A stretch of DNA of 64,000 nucleotides from Solibacillus merdavium (GCF_014836935.1 NZ_JACSPW010000002.1:124001-188000), one strand, 5' to 3'; counted from the first letter of the stretch, positions 18,274-26,938 are shown. Notes: a model not told the origin generated them from the sequence alone. A program made the numbers and translations.

Positions 18274-18309
18274 ATAAAAACCGAAATGGATGTTAGGTTC
18301 CATTTCGGT
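18274..18309 (-). terminator. Terminator of cstA
   Basis: ACCGAAATGGA pairs perfectly with TCCATTTCGGT over an 8-base loop, followed by TTTTTATTT on the minus strand. Confidence 0.88.
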
Positions 18310-18324
18310 GTATAGATCTTACAT

Positions 18325-20121
18325 TTAATTTGCTGTTGCCTGTTCTGTAAAGCGCGGATGTGCCCATAGTTCACGCCATTTAATAAATGATGTTATGACA
18401 ATAATTAAACCTAGCGTTAACATGATGATGGATAAAATTCCATTTAAAATATTGTATCCACCAGCCATGCTGTTCCAGTAGACATTTTTCACCATCCAGA
18501 ATCCTGCTACGTTTACTGTAATATATAAATATACTAATGGAATAAAGCATGTTAATACGTAAATGCGTTTATCTGCAACCTTCAGTACGAAAGTTACACC
18601 ACATACTAAACCGATCGACGCCATTAATTGGTTGGATACGCCGAATAATGCCCAGACGGATGCAATATCCCCGGAATTCAGTAAGTAGCCCCACATGATA
18701 CAGGCCAGGGCGCTCGCACCGATTGCACCGGGCAGCCAATCGGTTTTCTTTAATGGCTTATACACATTTCCTAAGAAATCTTGAATTAAGTAACGAGCAG
18801 TACGTGTACCTGCATCGATTGCTGTTAATATAAATACCGCTTCAAACATAATCACGAATTGATAGAAATATGCCGTTAAATGACTGAACCATTCCACCCC
18901 GGCAAATATTGATGCCATACCGACAGCAAGCGTTACCGCGCCCCCTGTACGTCCTTCTAAATCCATCCCAATTGCTTCAGATAATGCAGGTAAATCCACT
19001 ACAGACATTCCTAATGTCGCAAATTTTTCAGGTGTTGAGTTAATTGCAAAATAATCTCCAGGATGTAAAACCGTTGCTGCTATTAGAGCCATAACCCCAA
19101 CGACACATTCTACGAGCATTGCCCCAAAACCTACAACACGAATATCTTCCCAGCGATCTAGCATTTTCGGTGTTGTTCCTGAACCGACAAAAGCATGGAA
19201 ACCGGAAATCGCACCACAGGCAATTGTAATTGAAACGAAAGGCCAAACAGGACCCGCAACGATTGGTCCTCCGCCACCTAAAAAGTCAGGGATAATTGCT
19301 GGAAACTGAATTGTAGGATTAATAATAAATACCCCGATAATCAAGGCAATAAATACACCTATCTTCATAAAGCTACTTAAATAATCACGTGGCGCTAATA
19401 AGAACCATATTGGTAAGGCTGCCGCAAAGAATGCATAAATTGGTAATAAAATTGATAGTGTTTCACGATCTAATGTTAATACCTCACCGAGCCAAGTTCC
19501 TTGAATCGATGGACCGTAGAAGACAGCCGCTACGAGCAAGACGACCCCTAAAATAGTAGAGAGCTTCAAGTTACCCGTGAACTTATTAATTAACCCCATC
19601 AGCATAGCAATAGGAATTGTCGCTGCAACAGCAAATGTTCCCCAAGGATTTTCTGCTAATGCACCTAAAATTACCATTGATAACCCTGCCATTGTAATGG
19701 TGATTATGAAAAGCATTGCAAGACCTGTACAAAAGCCCGCCACTGGTCCTAACTCTTCACGCATAACTTCAGACAATGATTTTCCGCCTTTTGTCATCGA
19801 TGCAAATAGTACGACTGCGTCATGGACTGCTCCTCCAATAACGGCACCGATTAATAGCCAAAGATAACCTGGCAAATAACCGAATTGTGCAGCTAAAATT
19901 GGTCCTACTAATGGACCTGCAGCTGCAATAGCCGCAAAATGATGCCCGAATGCTACCCATTTATTTGTCGGTACATAGTCTTGTCCGTCATTTTTTTCAT
20001 GAGCAGGTGTTGGCTTGTCTTCATTAATTTTTAATACTTTTTTTGTAAAGAAAATACCATAAAATCGATAAGCTATTACTAAAATACAAATAGCCCCTAT
20101 AACTAGTGTAATTGCATTCAC
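18325..20121 (-). CDS. cstA: Carbon starvation protein CstA (peptide/pyruvate transporter family)
   Basis: 598 residues, highly hydrophobic with 16-18 membrane segments. The CstA signature is clear: NKWVAFGHHFAAIAAAGPL, GPILAAQFGYLPG, GGAVHDAVVLF and later GSGTTPKML. CstA homologues import peptides or pyruvate on carbon limitation. The GTG at 20121 is chosen because TAGGAGG lies 9 bases before it; the frame extends 48 bases further upstream to an ATG without a site. Monocistronic. Confidence 0.9.
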   Translation of the reverse strand: MNAITLVIGAICILVIAYRFYGIFFTKKVLKINEDKPTPAHEKNDGQDYVPTNKWVAFGHHFAAIAAAGPLVGPILAAQFGYLPGYLWLLIGAVIGGAVHDAVVLFASMTKGGKSLSEVMREELGPVAGFCTGLAMLFIITITMAGLSMVILGALAENPWGTFAVAATIPIAMLMGLINKFTGNLKLSTILGVVLLVAAVFYGPSIQGTWLGEVLTLDRETLSILLPIYAFFAAALPIWFLLAPRDYLSSFMKIGVFIALIIGVFIINPTIQFPAIIPDFLGGGGPIVAGPVWPFVSITIACGAISGFHAFVGSGTTPKMLDRWEDIRVVGFGAMLVECVVGVMALIAATVLHPGDYFAINSTPEKFATLGMSVVDLPALSEAIGMDLEGRTGGAVTLAVGMASIFAGVEWFSHLTAYFYQFVIMFEAVFILTAIDAGTRTARYLIQDFLGNVYKPLKKTDWLPGAIGASALACIMWGYLLNSGDIASVWALFGVSNQLMASIGLVCGVTFVLKVADKRIYVLTCFIPLVYLYITVNVAGFWMVKNVYWNSMAGGYNILNGILSIIMLTLGLIIVITSFIKWRELWAHPRFTEQATAN

Positions 20122-20169
20122 TTCTCTTTTCCTCCTAAATTCTATTTTGTTGTAATATAACAATATCAA

Positions 20170-20465
20170 AAAAATCCTCTGTTGTACTACAAAAATTAAA
20201 AATTAACAGAAAATTTTGTGTAATAGTTATTTTAACGTACAAAGTTACAAAATTGAATACATTTTCCATTTAATAAAAAGATATTAAATATTTTTTTAAA
20301 TAGAAGAAGAATTAATTTTTTTTTTTTTGGCTGTTATAATTCGATGATAAATTCTTATCTAACATGGCACTGTAACCAGGCACTCTAAGGGTTCACACCA
20401 TGTTCAATTAAGATATATAATAAAAATCAATCATTTACTTGTAATATATTTGAAATATAATTAAT
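20170..20465. other. Intergenic region with a candidate structured element (20350-20413)
   Basis: No gene seen. A run of T at about 20318-20330 is followed by nested inverted repeats: TCTTA/TAAGA outside, AACATGG/CCATGTT in the middle and AACC/GGTT inside, forming a possible three-part stem in about 64 bases. I do not recognise it as a known RNA class. Confidence 0.35.
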
Positions 20466-20490
20466 GTTTAATAAATGTAAGGGTGGGAAT
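20466..20490 (+). promoter_or_regulatory. Sigma-B-type promoter
   Basis: GTTTAA at 20466-20471, a 13-base spacer and GGGAAT at 20485-20490 match the general-stress sigma-B consensus (GTTTAA, 12-15, GGGWAT), 55 bases before the KGG gene. Confidence 0.7.
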
Positions 20491-20544
20491 TAAACTAATA
20501 AGCTTAGCAATAGGCTTAAAAAATATTCTAGGAGGATGTTAGAA

Positions 20545-20796
20545 ATGGCTAATAACAATCGTAACCAGAACAACAATGGGAAAATGACAGTTCAAGAAGC
20601 CGGTCGTAAAGGCGGAGAAGCTACATCCAATAACCACAACCAAGAATTTTATCAAGAAATCGGCCGTAAAGGCGGAGAAGCAAGTAATGGAAACAACAAT
20701 GGCAATAACAATGGCGGCAAAATGAGCCGTGAAGAAGCTGGCCGCAAAGGCGGAGAGGCTAGCCGTAGAAATAACAGCAACAATAATAACAATTAA
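20545..20796 (+). CDS. KGG-repeat stress protein (GsiB/YciG-like)
   Basis: 83-residue hydrophilic protein with three copies of the KGG motif (GRKGGEA) separated by Asn/Gly-rich linkers, ending in poly-Asn. KGG proteins such as GsiB are hydrophilin-like general-stress proteins. AGGAGG stands 9 bases before the ATG at 20545; an ATG at 20536 is too close to the site. A sigma-B-like promoter upstream supports general-stress control. Followed by a strong terminator. Confidence 0.85.
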   Translation: MANNNRNQNNNGKMTVQEAGRKGGEATSNNHNQEFYQEIGRKGGEASNGNNNGNNNGGKMSREEAGRKGGEASRRNNSNNNNN

Positions 20797-20853
20797 GACA
20801 ATCAACATGAATGAAATCAAATAAAAATGAACAGTAAAATACGCGTATTTAAT

Positions 20854-20898
20854 AAAAAGATGCTTGCCGTTGTATAAAACACGGCAGGCATCTTTTTT
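20854..20898 (+). terminator. Terminator of the KGG gene
   Basis: GATGCTTGCCGT pairs with ACGGCAGGCATC (one G-U) over a 10-base loop, then TTTTTT. Confidence 0.88.
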
Positions 20899-21074
20899 AT
20901 GCATAAATAAGCACCATAACAAGCTTCAAGACTATTTTTCACTTCAAAGAAATAGCATATTACATAAAATTGTAAACAAACAATTTGAAATTATTCAAAA
21001 AAAATTATATATTACTTTATGTTCATTTATAAAAACAAATATTTTAATATAACTTATTTAATATAGAGAGGGAA

Positions 21075-21641
21075 ATGACAATATTCATGCAACAATATAC
21101 AAATCAATATCTTAAAGAAATTATTCATTCTGCTATTCTAGCTACCGGCATGAATATTGAACTAAAGCAAGATTATACAGGTGTAAATATGAGTTATAAC
21201 TTCATTACGCATATCGTTAGTTTCGATGCTAATCGTTTAGTAGAAGCTGCCGCAGAATTCTCTAATATTATACCTTTAGAAATATATATAAATGCATTAA
21301 CACTCCACGAGTTGGGACATGCTATTGACAGACCGGCATTACAGGCTTCCCTGCCAAGAACAATTGATTTTTTTGAAATGAGAAATGAAAATTCTTTAAA
21401 TGAAATCTATAATACACCTAGCCTTTTAAGTATGATTATTGAAGAACATATAATGAATATTGCCTTCGAAGAGACAGCATGGGTTAATGCAAAAATCCTT
21501 AATAATAAGTTACAATTAGTAAATACCGATACGTTTGAAAAAATAAAAAATCACAGTTTGTCCTCATACTTGAATAATTACAGAGAAGATTTAGCCCTAT
21601 TTAAGAAAATTCAAGATGAAGCAGAACTTCTACCGGCATAA
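21075..21641 (+). CDS. Small predicted zincin metalloprotease-like protein
   Basis: 188 residues with HELGH at about residues 78-82 (TLHELGHAID), the zinc-binding HExxH motif, and a later acidic segment (EEH, FEETAW) that could give the third ligand. No signal peptide or membrane segment is seen, so it acts in the cytoplasm if folded. Not a family I can name. AGAGGG lies 2 bases from the ATG at 21075 and 14 from the next Met at 21087, so the start is uncertain. Monocistronic between the KGG gene and a dispersed repeat. Confidence 0.6.
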   Translation: MTIFMQQYTNQYLKEIIHSAILATGMNIELKQDYTGVNMSYNFITHIVSFDANRLVEAAAEFSNIIPLEIYINALTLHELGHAIDRPALQASLPRTIDFFEMRNENSLNEIYNTPSLLSMIIEEHIMNIAFEETAWVNAKILNNKLQLVNTDTFEKIKNHSLSSYLNNYREDLALFKKIQDEAELLPA

Positions 21642-21656
21642 TAATTTAGAAAATTT

Positions 21657-21908
21657 AAAAGAGCCTGGACAAAACGAAAAACATCCATTTTTCCAATGTA
21701 TAAATGGATGTTTTTCTGCTTCTGCCAAAATTGATTTCCGTTCCGGGGACGCTTTCCGGGGGCACGGCCTGAGCCTGTAGTCTCAGGCGTCGTGCTGTTC
21801 CCCCAGGAGTCGCCCCTTCACTCCAATCAATTCATATAGTATCAGTTTCTTAATAAGGATATTTCCCCTATACAAACAAATTACTACTTATGTCCCAGGC
21901 TCTTTTTT
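21657..21908. repeat. Dispersed intergenic hairpin repeat with terminal inverted repeats
   Basis: About 250 bases bounded by AAGAGCCTGGACA and TGTCCCAGGCTCTT (inverted). Inside, a small hairpin (AACATCCATTT/AAATGGATGTT) and a GC-rich long imperfect stem (GGGGACGC...GGGGGCACG, GCCTGAG/CTCAGGC, CGTGC...CCCCC, CCCC) stand out against the AT-rich surroundings. From memory, elements with this GC-rich core recur between genes of many Bacillales. It probably also terminates the two flanking convergent genes. Confidence 0.7.
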
Positions 21909-21916
21909 CGTTGCAT

Positions 21917-23581
21917 TTAGATTTCAATAACAATAGGTAAAATCATTGGTTTTCTCATTTTCAATGTAAATATATATTGATCTACAGCTTTCTTAATCGC
22001 TTTTTTCATAGCAAAAGGATTAGATTCCTTAAAGTTCATTACTGCCGCTTTTGAAATCTCATTTATATCATTTATTAATGCCTCGGATTCTTTTGCGTAA
22101 ACAAAACCTCGTGAAATACTATCTGGTCCCGAAATAATCGAACCATCATATTGACTGATGGTTACAACAATTACGAGCATGCCTTCCTCTGATAGCTGCT
22201 TGCGATCGCGTAGTACAATCTCCCCCACTTCATCGCTGCCAACACCATCTACATACGTATCTCCTGCAGTAATGGCACGAGTTTGCCTAGCTTCAGCATT
22301 TTTAATATCGACAATTTCTCCATTTTTAAGAATAAAGGTATTGTTGTAATTAACACCAACTGCTTCTGCAAGTAATCGGTGGATATGAAGCATGCGATAT
22401 TCTCCATGAATAGGGATAAAATACTTCGGTTTCATAAGTGTCAGCATCATTTTTAAATCTTCCTGATAGCCATGACCAGATACATGCATTCCGGTTACAC
22501 TGGAATTTCCATATACAACTTTTGCACCAAGCTGAAATAAATTATCAACAATTTTAGAAACGTCCTTTTCATTTCCCGGTATTGGCGAAGCAGCAAAAAT
22601 CACCGTATCTCCCTGTACAACTTTCACATCACGATTTCGACCCGTTGAAAGACGGGATAATGCTGCTAGTGGCTCTCCTTGGCTACCTGTACATAATACA
22701 ACTATCCTCTCTGGAGGAAGTTCTCTCATATCCCGTGGTTCAACTAACATCCAGCCTGGGATATCTAAATAACCAAGTCGCATTGCTACAGAAGTAACGT
22801 TTACCATACTCCGACCAAGCAGTACAAGTTTTCGGTTCGTCTTTTTTGCTGCTTCTACAATCTGTTGAATTCTATTTACATTGGAAGCAAATGTAGAAAT
22901 AAATACTTTGCCTGTCGCTCTTTGAAATTCTTCTTCTAAATGGCTGGCAATAATTTGTTCAGAAGGGGTAAACCCTGGTCGCTCAGCATTTGTACTTTCG
23001 GATATTAGCGCTAACACCCCTTCTGTACCGATTGCTGCCATCTTATGAATATCCGAAACTTGATCGTTTACGGGAGTAAAATCAAATTTAAAATCTCCAG
23101 TATGGACTATTTTCCCTTCTGGAGTATCAAATACAATACCTAAACAATCAGGAATACTATGGCTTGTTTTAAAGAATGTTACAGACAAATGTTCAAAATC
23201 AATACGAGATTCAGCATTAATCTCATTTAAAACAGTATCGCGTAAAAGTTTATGTTCCTTTAATTTTAATTCGATTAATCCAAGAGTAAATCGTGAAGCA
23301 TAAATAGGCATATTTAACTTCTTTAGCATAAAGGGAATGCCGCCAATATGATCTTCATGCCCGTGCGTCACAACTAAAGCTTTTATTTTATGTCTATTTT
23401 CCTCTAAATAACTTAAATCGGGAATAATCAAATCAACTCCCAATAAACTTTGGTCTGCAAATTTTGCACCACAGTCAATAATTACTAGCTCTTCTCCATA
23501 TTCAATGACATACATATTTTTTCCGATTTCATTTATACCACCTAAAGCGAAAATGGAAAGTTTATTATCGGTATTTAGCAA
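21917..23581 (-). CDS. Ribonuclease J1-like beta-CASP metallo-nuclease
   Basis: 554 residues matching RNase J1 along its length: metal site THGHEDHIGG, HTGDFKFDFTPV, beta-CASP GRSM and TGSQGEP, SGHG, PIHGEYRM, and the C-terminal RRPMILPI-like end (RKPMILPIVIEI). RNase J has both endonuclease and 5'-3' exonuclease activity in mRNA decay and rRNA maturation. All metal-binding residues are present, unlike RNase J2. The start is TTG with GGAGG eight bases upstream. Since one rnjA normally sits elsewhere in Bacillales, this may be a second J1 paralogue; that cannot be told here. Confidence 0.9.
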   Translation of the reverse strand: MLNTDNKLSIFALGGINEIGKNMYVIEYGEELVIIDCGAKFADQSLLGVDLIIPDLSYLEENRHKIKALVVTHGHEDHIGGIPFMLKKLNMPIYASRFTLGLIELKLKEHKLLRDTVLNEINAESRIDFEHLSVTFFKTSHSIPDCLGIVFDTPEGKIVHTGDFKFDFTPVNDQVSDIHKMAAIGTEGVLALISESTNAERPGFTPSEQIIASHLEEEFQRATGKVFISTFASNVNRIQQIVEAAKKTNRKLVLLGRSMVNVTSVAMRLGYLDIPGWMLVEPRDMRELPPERIVVLCTGSQGEPLAALSRLSTGRNRDVKVVQGDTVIFAASPIPGNEKDVSKIVDNLFQLGAKVVYGNSSVTGMHVSGHGYQEDLKMMLTLMKPKYFIPIHGEYRMLHIHRLLAEAVGVNYNNTFILKNGEIVDIKNAEARQTRAITAGDTYVDGVGSDEVGEIVLRDRKQLSEEGMLVIVVTISQYDGSIISGPDSISRGFVYAKESEALINDINEISKAAVMNFKESNPFAMKKAIKKAVDQYIFTLKMRKPMILPIVIEI

Positions 23582-23663
23582 CTTTTATTCCTCCTGTTCG
23601 CATCATAAAAAATAGTATTGCCTATACGGTATGAACTATACGAGAACAGAGATTGAAGTCATG

Positions 23664-23693
23664 AAATATTTTGCGTCATTTCGTTCATACTAA
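23664..23693 (+). promoter_or_regulatory. Possible sigma-E-like promoter of yteA
   Basis: AAATATT at 23664-23670, 15 bases, then CATACTAA at 23686 resembles the mother-cell sigma-E pattern (ATATT, 13-15, CATACANT), just upstream of a sporulation-associated gene. Weak match. Confidence 0.35.
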
Positions 23694-23710
23694 CTAAGAA
23701 AGGATTGATA

Positions 23711-24391
23711 ATGATGCTAACAGAAAAACAACTTGCGAAATTAAAAAAACAGCTGATCGAACAAAAATCAGAATTAATCGGTGATGAAAATGAAAATGAA
23801 CTACTTGCCCGCGCAAGCTTACGTGATTCAACAGATGAATTATCAACAGTAGATAATCATCCGGCAGATTTAGCAACTGAGTTATACGATCGCGAAAAGG
23901 ATATGGCGCTAAAAGTCCATAGTGATGATCTATTGGTACAGGTAAATGCTGCTTTTGAAAGAATGGAGCATGGTACATATGGAGTTTGTGCAACATGCCA
24001 TGCAGAAATTCCTTATGATCGCCTTCGCGCAATACCGTATACAACATTTTGCATTGATCATAGTGAAGCAAAATCAGTACCAACCGATCGTCCAATCGAA
24101 GAAGAACTGCTTCATCCTGCTGTAGACAATTCATTTTCAGATAGAGAAGATCATGATGAACTGCAAGATAATGAAGATTCGTTCCAAATCGTTGCTCAAT
24201 ACGGAAATTCGGATACACCTGCCGATTTCGAAGGAGATTATGACCATTACAATGATTTATATAAGGATAAAGATGGTGAGGAAATGTATTCGGCATTGGA
24301 ATTCTTGCATGTCTCCAAAGAAGATCAGCTAAATGGGCAAATTTCGCAAAAGTACGCGGATGAAGCAAGCAAATATGACTATTTGGATTAA
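23711..24391 (+). CDS. yteA: YteA-family DksA/TraR-type zinc-finger sporulation protein
   Basis: 226 residues: N-terminal helical part with the hairpin ending in DNHPADLATELYDREKD, a degenerate DksA/TraR zinc finger (GVCATCHAEIPYDRL, then FCIDH), and an acidic C-terminal half with EFLHVSKEDQ. YteA is a sporulation-phase protein of unknown activity. AAAGGA is 6 bases before the ATG at 23711; TTG at 23705 and ATG at 23714 are alternatives. Divergent from RNase J, followed by its own hairpin. Confidence 0.85.
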   Translation: MMLTEKQLAKLKKQLIEQKSELIGDENENELLARASLRDSTDELSTVDNHPADLATELYDREKDMALKVHSDDLLVQVNAAFERMEHGTYGVCATCHAEIPYDRLRAIPYTTFCIDHSEAKSVPTDRPIEEELLHPAVDNSFSDREDHDELQDNEDSFQIVAQYGNSDTPADFEGDYDHYNDLYKDKDGEEMYSALEFLHVSKEDQLNGQISQKYADEASKYDYLD

Positions 24392-24415
24392 CAAGTAATA
24401 CTTAGTTATGGAGAA

Positions 24416-24453
24416 AGGCTGTGTTAAAAGTCAAATTGACGATTAACACAGCC
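24416..24453 (+). terminator. Terminator between yteA and hemAT
   Basis: GGCTGTGTTAA pairs exactly with TTAACACAGCC across a 15-base loop, followed by a T-poor TTAATCTTT tail, so moderate strength. Confidence 0.7.
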
Positions 24454-24481
24454 TTAATCTTTAGACAAAAATATAAAAATA

Positions 24482-25789
24482 TTATAAATGTGTAGTCATT
24501 TTATATAACTGGTCTGCGGTACTTGCTACGTCCCTAGTTTCATGTCCAATATTACTAATGACGCCACTTAAGTCCATAATATCAGATGATACTTGTTTAA
24601 TTTGCCTTTCATTTTGATCAATCGCTTTCAAAATCTGATGAAATTTTGTTTGAGTATTAACCGAAACATCCAATCCTGAATCGACCCTTAATTGTACACC
24701 TTCAATCATATTAACCGCCGTTGTTGTTAGAGATGTGGATGTTTGGATTAAATCGGTTATATTTTCCACTGAATTTTTAGATTGCTCCGCTAATTTGCGA
24801 ACCTCCTGAGCCACAACCGCAAACCCTTTCCCATGTTCTCCAGCCCTAGCTGCTTCAATCGAGGCATTTAATGCAAGCAAATTTGTCTGATCTGCAATAT
24901 TTCTTACTAACGATACAATATTAATAATTTGCTCTGAGGATACTTTTAATTGGCCGATTAATCGACTCATTTCCATAGTACTATTTTTAATCTCCAGCAT
25001 CTCTTTCTCAAGTTGAGTTACATTTTCTTTTCCAACCATTGCGTCTTCATGAATGTGTAGCACAATCTCTACATTTGACTCGATTGTCTGACTAATTTGC
25101 GATGTATGATTGTTAACTTGTTCAATTGATTTGTTTGTTTCTTCCGTTAAATCTGCAAGGTTTTGAATAATCGAAGAAAGATTGCCCTTTAATTCCTGCT
25201 TTACAATATTATATTGTTCACTTCGAAGTTTAATATTTTCCTTTTCATATTCTTCTAAAACTATTTGCATTTCTAAATTGATTAGCTTGGAAACATTTAA
25301 ATTTATCTGTTCCCTTAGAGCAAGATCTTTTATATCTTTGCAAATCAATGTAATCATTACTTCCTGCAATTTTTGAAATGTCCCCATATACCATTTCGGG
25401 TCTAAGCCGATTTTAAAATGCATACTTGCCAGTTTTCTTTTAGCTTCAATTGTCTCATCATTAAATATCCCATCGAACATTGAAACAATATAGACATCTA
25501 GCAATTTCTTTAAGCGTTCGATTTTTGTCCGTTCCTCTATAATTTCCCTCAAGGATGATATCGCCAGGACACTTTCATAGAATACATCAGTTATAGTAGA
25601 AACGCCTTCTGCTATATAAGGCTGGTATGACTTGATTTGCCGTAAATTCTCTTCCTGAATACCTATCAATTTCATTTGCTGCTCTAATTCAGGTCTACTC
25701 GTAAATTTCATAATCGGCTCAAAATTTTGCAAATGCGCTAGTTGATCGGCTTTACCGTTGTCCGATTTTTGCTTCCACCAATTCCCCAT
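24482..25789 (-). CDS. hemAT: Globin-coupled aerotaxis chemoreceptor HemAT
   Basis: 435 residues: N-terminal globin-sensor domain (about 20-185) and C-terminal methyl-accepting signalling domain, without membrane segments. The heme-proximal His is conserved (ASMHFKIGL, residue 124) as is the distal Tyr (VFYESV, residue 71); KWYMGTFQ follows. The receptor hairpin tip (NIADQTNLLALNASIEAARA, then GEHGKGFAVVA) that binds CheA/CheW is intact. It senses O2 and steers aerotaxis. ATG at 25789 is preferred to the GTG at 25798, which lies within the GAGGTGG ribosome site. Divergent from a MerR/B12-type regulator. Confidence 0.92.
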   Translation of the reverse strand: MGNWWKQKSDNGKADQLAHLQNFEPIMKFTSRPELEQQMKLIGIQEENLRQIKSYQPYIAEGVSTITDVFYESVLAISSLREIIEERTKIERLKKLLDVYIVSMFDGIFNDETIEAKRKLASMHFKIGLDPKWYMGTFQKLQEVMITLICKDIKDLALREQINLNVSKLINLEMQIVLEEYEKENIKLRSEQYNIVKQELKGNLSSIIQNLADLTEETNKSIEQVNNHTSQISQTIESNVEIVLHIHEDAMVGKENVTQLEKEMLEIKNSTMEMSRLIGQLKVSSEQIINIVSLVRNIADQTNLLALNASIEAARAGEHGKGFAVVAQEVRKLAEQSKNSVENITDLIQTSTSLTTTAVNMIEGVQLRVDSGLDVSVNTQTKFHQILKAIDQNERQIKQVSSDIMDLSGVISNIGHETRDVASTADQLYKMTTHL

Positions 25790-25805
25790 TATATCCACCT
25801 CTTTT

Positions 25806-25847
25806 TTGTATAATCTTTGTATAACATTAAAGTGTTATTATTGTCAA
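25806..25847 (-). promoter_or_regulatory. hemAT promoter overlapped by 11-bp direct repeats
   Basis: On the minus strand TTGACA (25847-25842), an 18-base spacer and TATACA (25823-25818). The -10 region coincides with two plus-strand TTGTATAA copies at 25806 and 25817, exactly 11 bases apart, with a weaker third repeat after them. CarH-type regulators bind 11-bp direct repeats over -10/-35 regions. Confidence 0.6.
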
Positions 25848-25871
25848 TTGATTTAATAAAAGCACCAAAAC

Positions 25872-25912
25872 TATACAAAGGTTGTATAAAGTTTTTAAGT
25901 TTATAGTATAAT
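25872..25912 (+). promoter_or_regulatory. Regulator promoter with TATACAA/TTGTATA dyad
   Basis: TATACAA (25872-25878) and TTGTATA (25882-25888) form a perfect dyad carrying the same core as the hemAT repeats. TTGTAT with TATAAT at 25907 (19-base spacer) is a possible promoter for the MerR-type gene, suggesting autoregulation. Confidence 0.5.
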
Positions 25913-25980
25913 AATATTTATATCAGTATTTTATGGAATAGTTTAGATTTTAATAATTAATTAAGAAAGGAGGATACATA

Positions 25981-26880
25981 ATGGTTTCACATTCTTCGAG
26001 TTGGCAGTATAACATAACGCAAGTTTCTGAAATTACACAGCTATCTAAACAAGTTATACGAAAATGGGAAGAGCGTTACCAATTAGTGCAGCCAAAACGT
26101 TTGGAGAACGGGCACCGTGTCTATTCTGAAGACGACCTTCAGCAAATTTTAAAAGTGCGCAACCTTTCATTGCAAGGCTATTCCATTAAACAGGCGGTAT
26201 TAATAATTCGTCAGCAACAGCTAAATAGTGATACTTTGCCCGTTAATACGGAAGAAGAAATGAATGACTATACAAAATACTTATTGCATTATGGACAGAC
26301 GTGCAATGAGTTGGAATTAAATCGAATTCTCCAGCAAGCTACACATATATTAGGCTTGGAAAAATTTCTGTCCATTGTTGTTATCCCATTTCTAAAAGAG
26401 GTCGGTAATCGATGGGAGAACCAAGAGTGGACAGAGCATCAGGAATCGGTTTCCACAATGGTTATACGGGATTATTTAGTACAAATAAGAAGAAATTATT
26501 ATTGCCATGAGGATGCACCACTTCTAATGTGTGCATGCTTGCCTGGAGAATACCATGAAGTGCCTCTTCATATTTTAATGCTACAGGCAATGATAAATGG
26601 TTGGCGCTCCTTTCTTGTCGGAAGCTCTCCTGCAATGGGTACAATAGAATCTCTAGTGACACAATTACAACCGAAAGTCGTTCTCCTCTCTGCAATTACT
26701 ACAATACCGTTTGAGCTTCATCCGGATGTTTTACAGAGGTTAGATGAATTTGCAGCAAATCATCCTTCAATCCGGTTCTATATAGGCGGAGCAGGTTCAC
26801 TTGAGTATTTAAAAAGTAATACGACTATTTCGATAGCGGTCGCTACGAATATCGAAGAAATACTGAAGGGAGAAAAATAA
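25981..26880 (+). CDS. MerR-type regulator with B12-binding (CarH/LitR-like) domain
   Basis: 299 residues: MerR winged helix at 10-80 (TQLSKQVIRKWEERY, NGHRVYSEDDL), a four-helix cap at about 95-175, and a Rossmann B12-binding domain at 180-299. The cap has the Trp of the CarH motif (GNRW, residue 145) but where CarH has Glu-His this aligns to Glu-Ser. The lower ligand loop reads GEYHEVP, keeping the His (192) of ExHxxG but with Pro for Gly. So cobalamin binding, perhaps light sensing, is plausible but unproven. AAAGGAGG precedes the ATG. Divergent from hemAT with shared operator-like repeats. Confidence 0.82.
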   Translation: MVSHSSSWQYNITQVSEITQLSKQVIRKWEERYQLVQPKRLENGHRVYSEDDLQQILKVRNLSLQGYSIKQAVLIIRQQQLNSDTLPVNTEEEMNDYTKYLLHYGQTCNELELNRILQQATHILGLEKFLSIVVIPFLKEVGNRWENQEWTEHQESVSTMVIRDYLVQIRRNYYCHEDAPLLMCACLPGEYHEVPLHILMLQAMINGWRSFLVGSSPAMGTIESLVTQLQPKVVLLSAITTIPFELHPDVLQRLDEFAANHPSIRFYIGGAGSLEYLKSNTTISIAVATNIEEILKGEK

Positions 26881-26901
26881 ACTTTATTACAAATAAAAAA
26901 A

Positions 26902-26938
26902 TACAGCCTGTTATTTTTGCAATAACAGGCTGTACATA
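26902..26938. terminator. Bidirectional terminator
   Basis: ACAGCCTGTTATT pairs with AATAACAGGCTGT over a 5-base loop, A/T tracts on both sides, between two convergent genes. Confidence 0.85.

Noticed and set aside
23694-24368. 224-codon minus-strand ORF opposite yteA
   Set aside because: His/Leu-rich product without motif or ribosome site; antisense shadow of the yteA gene.
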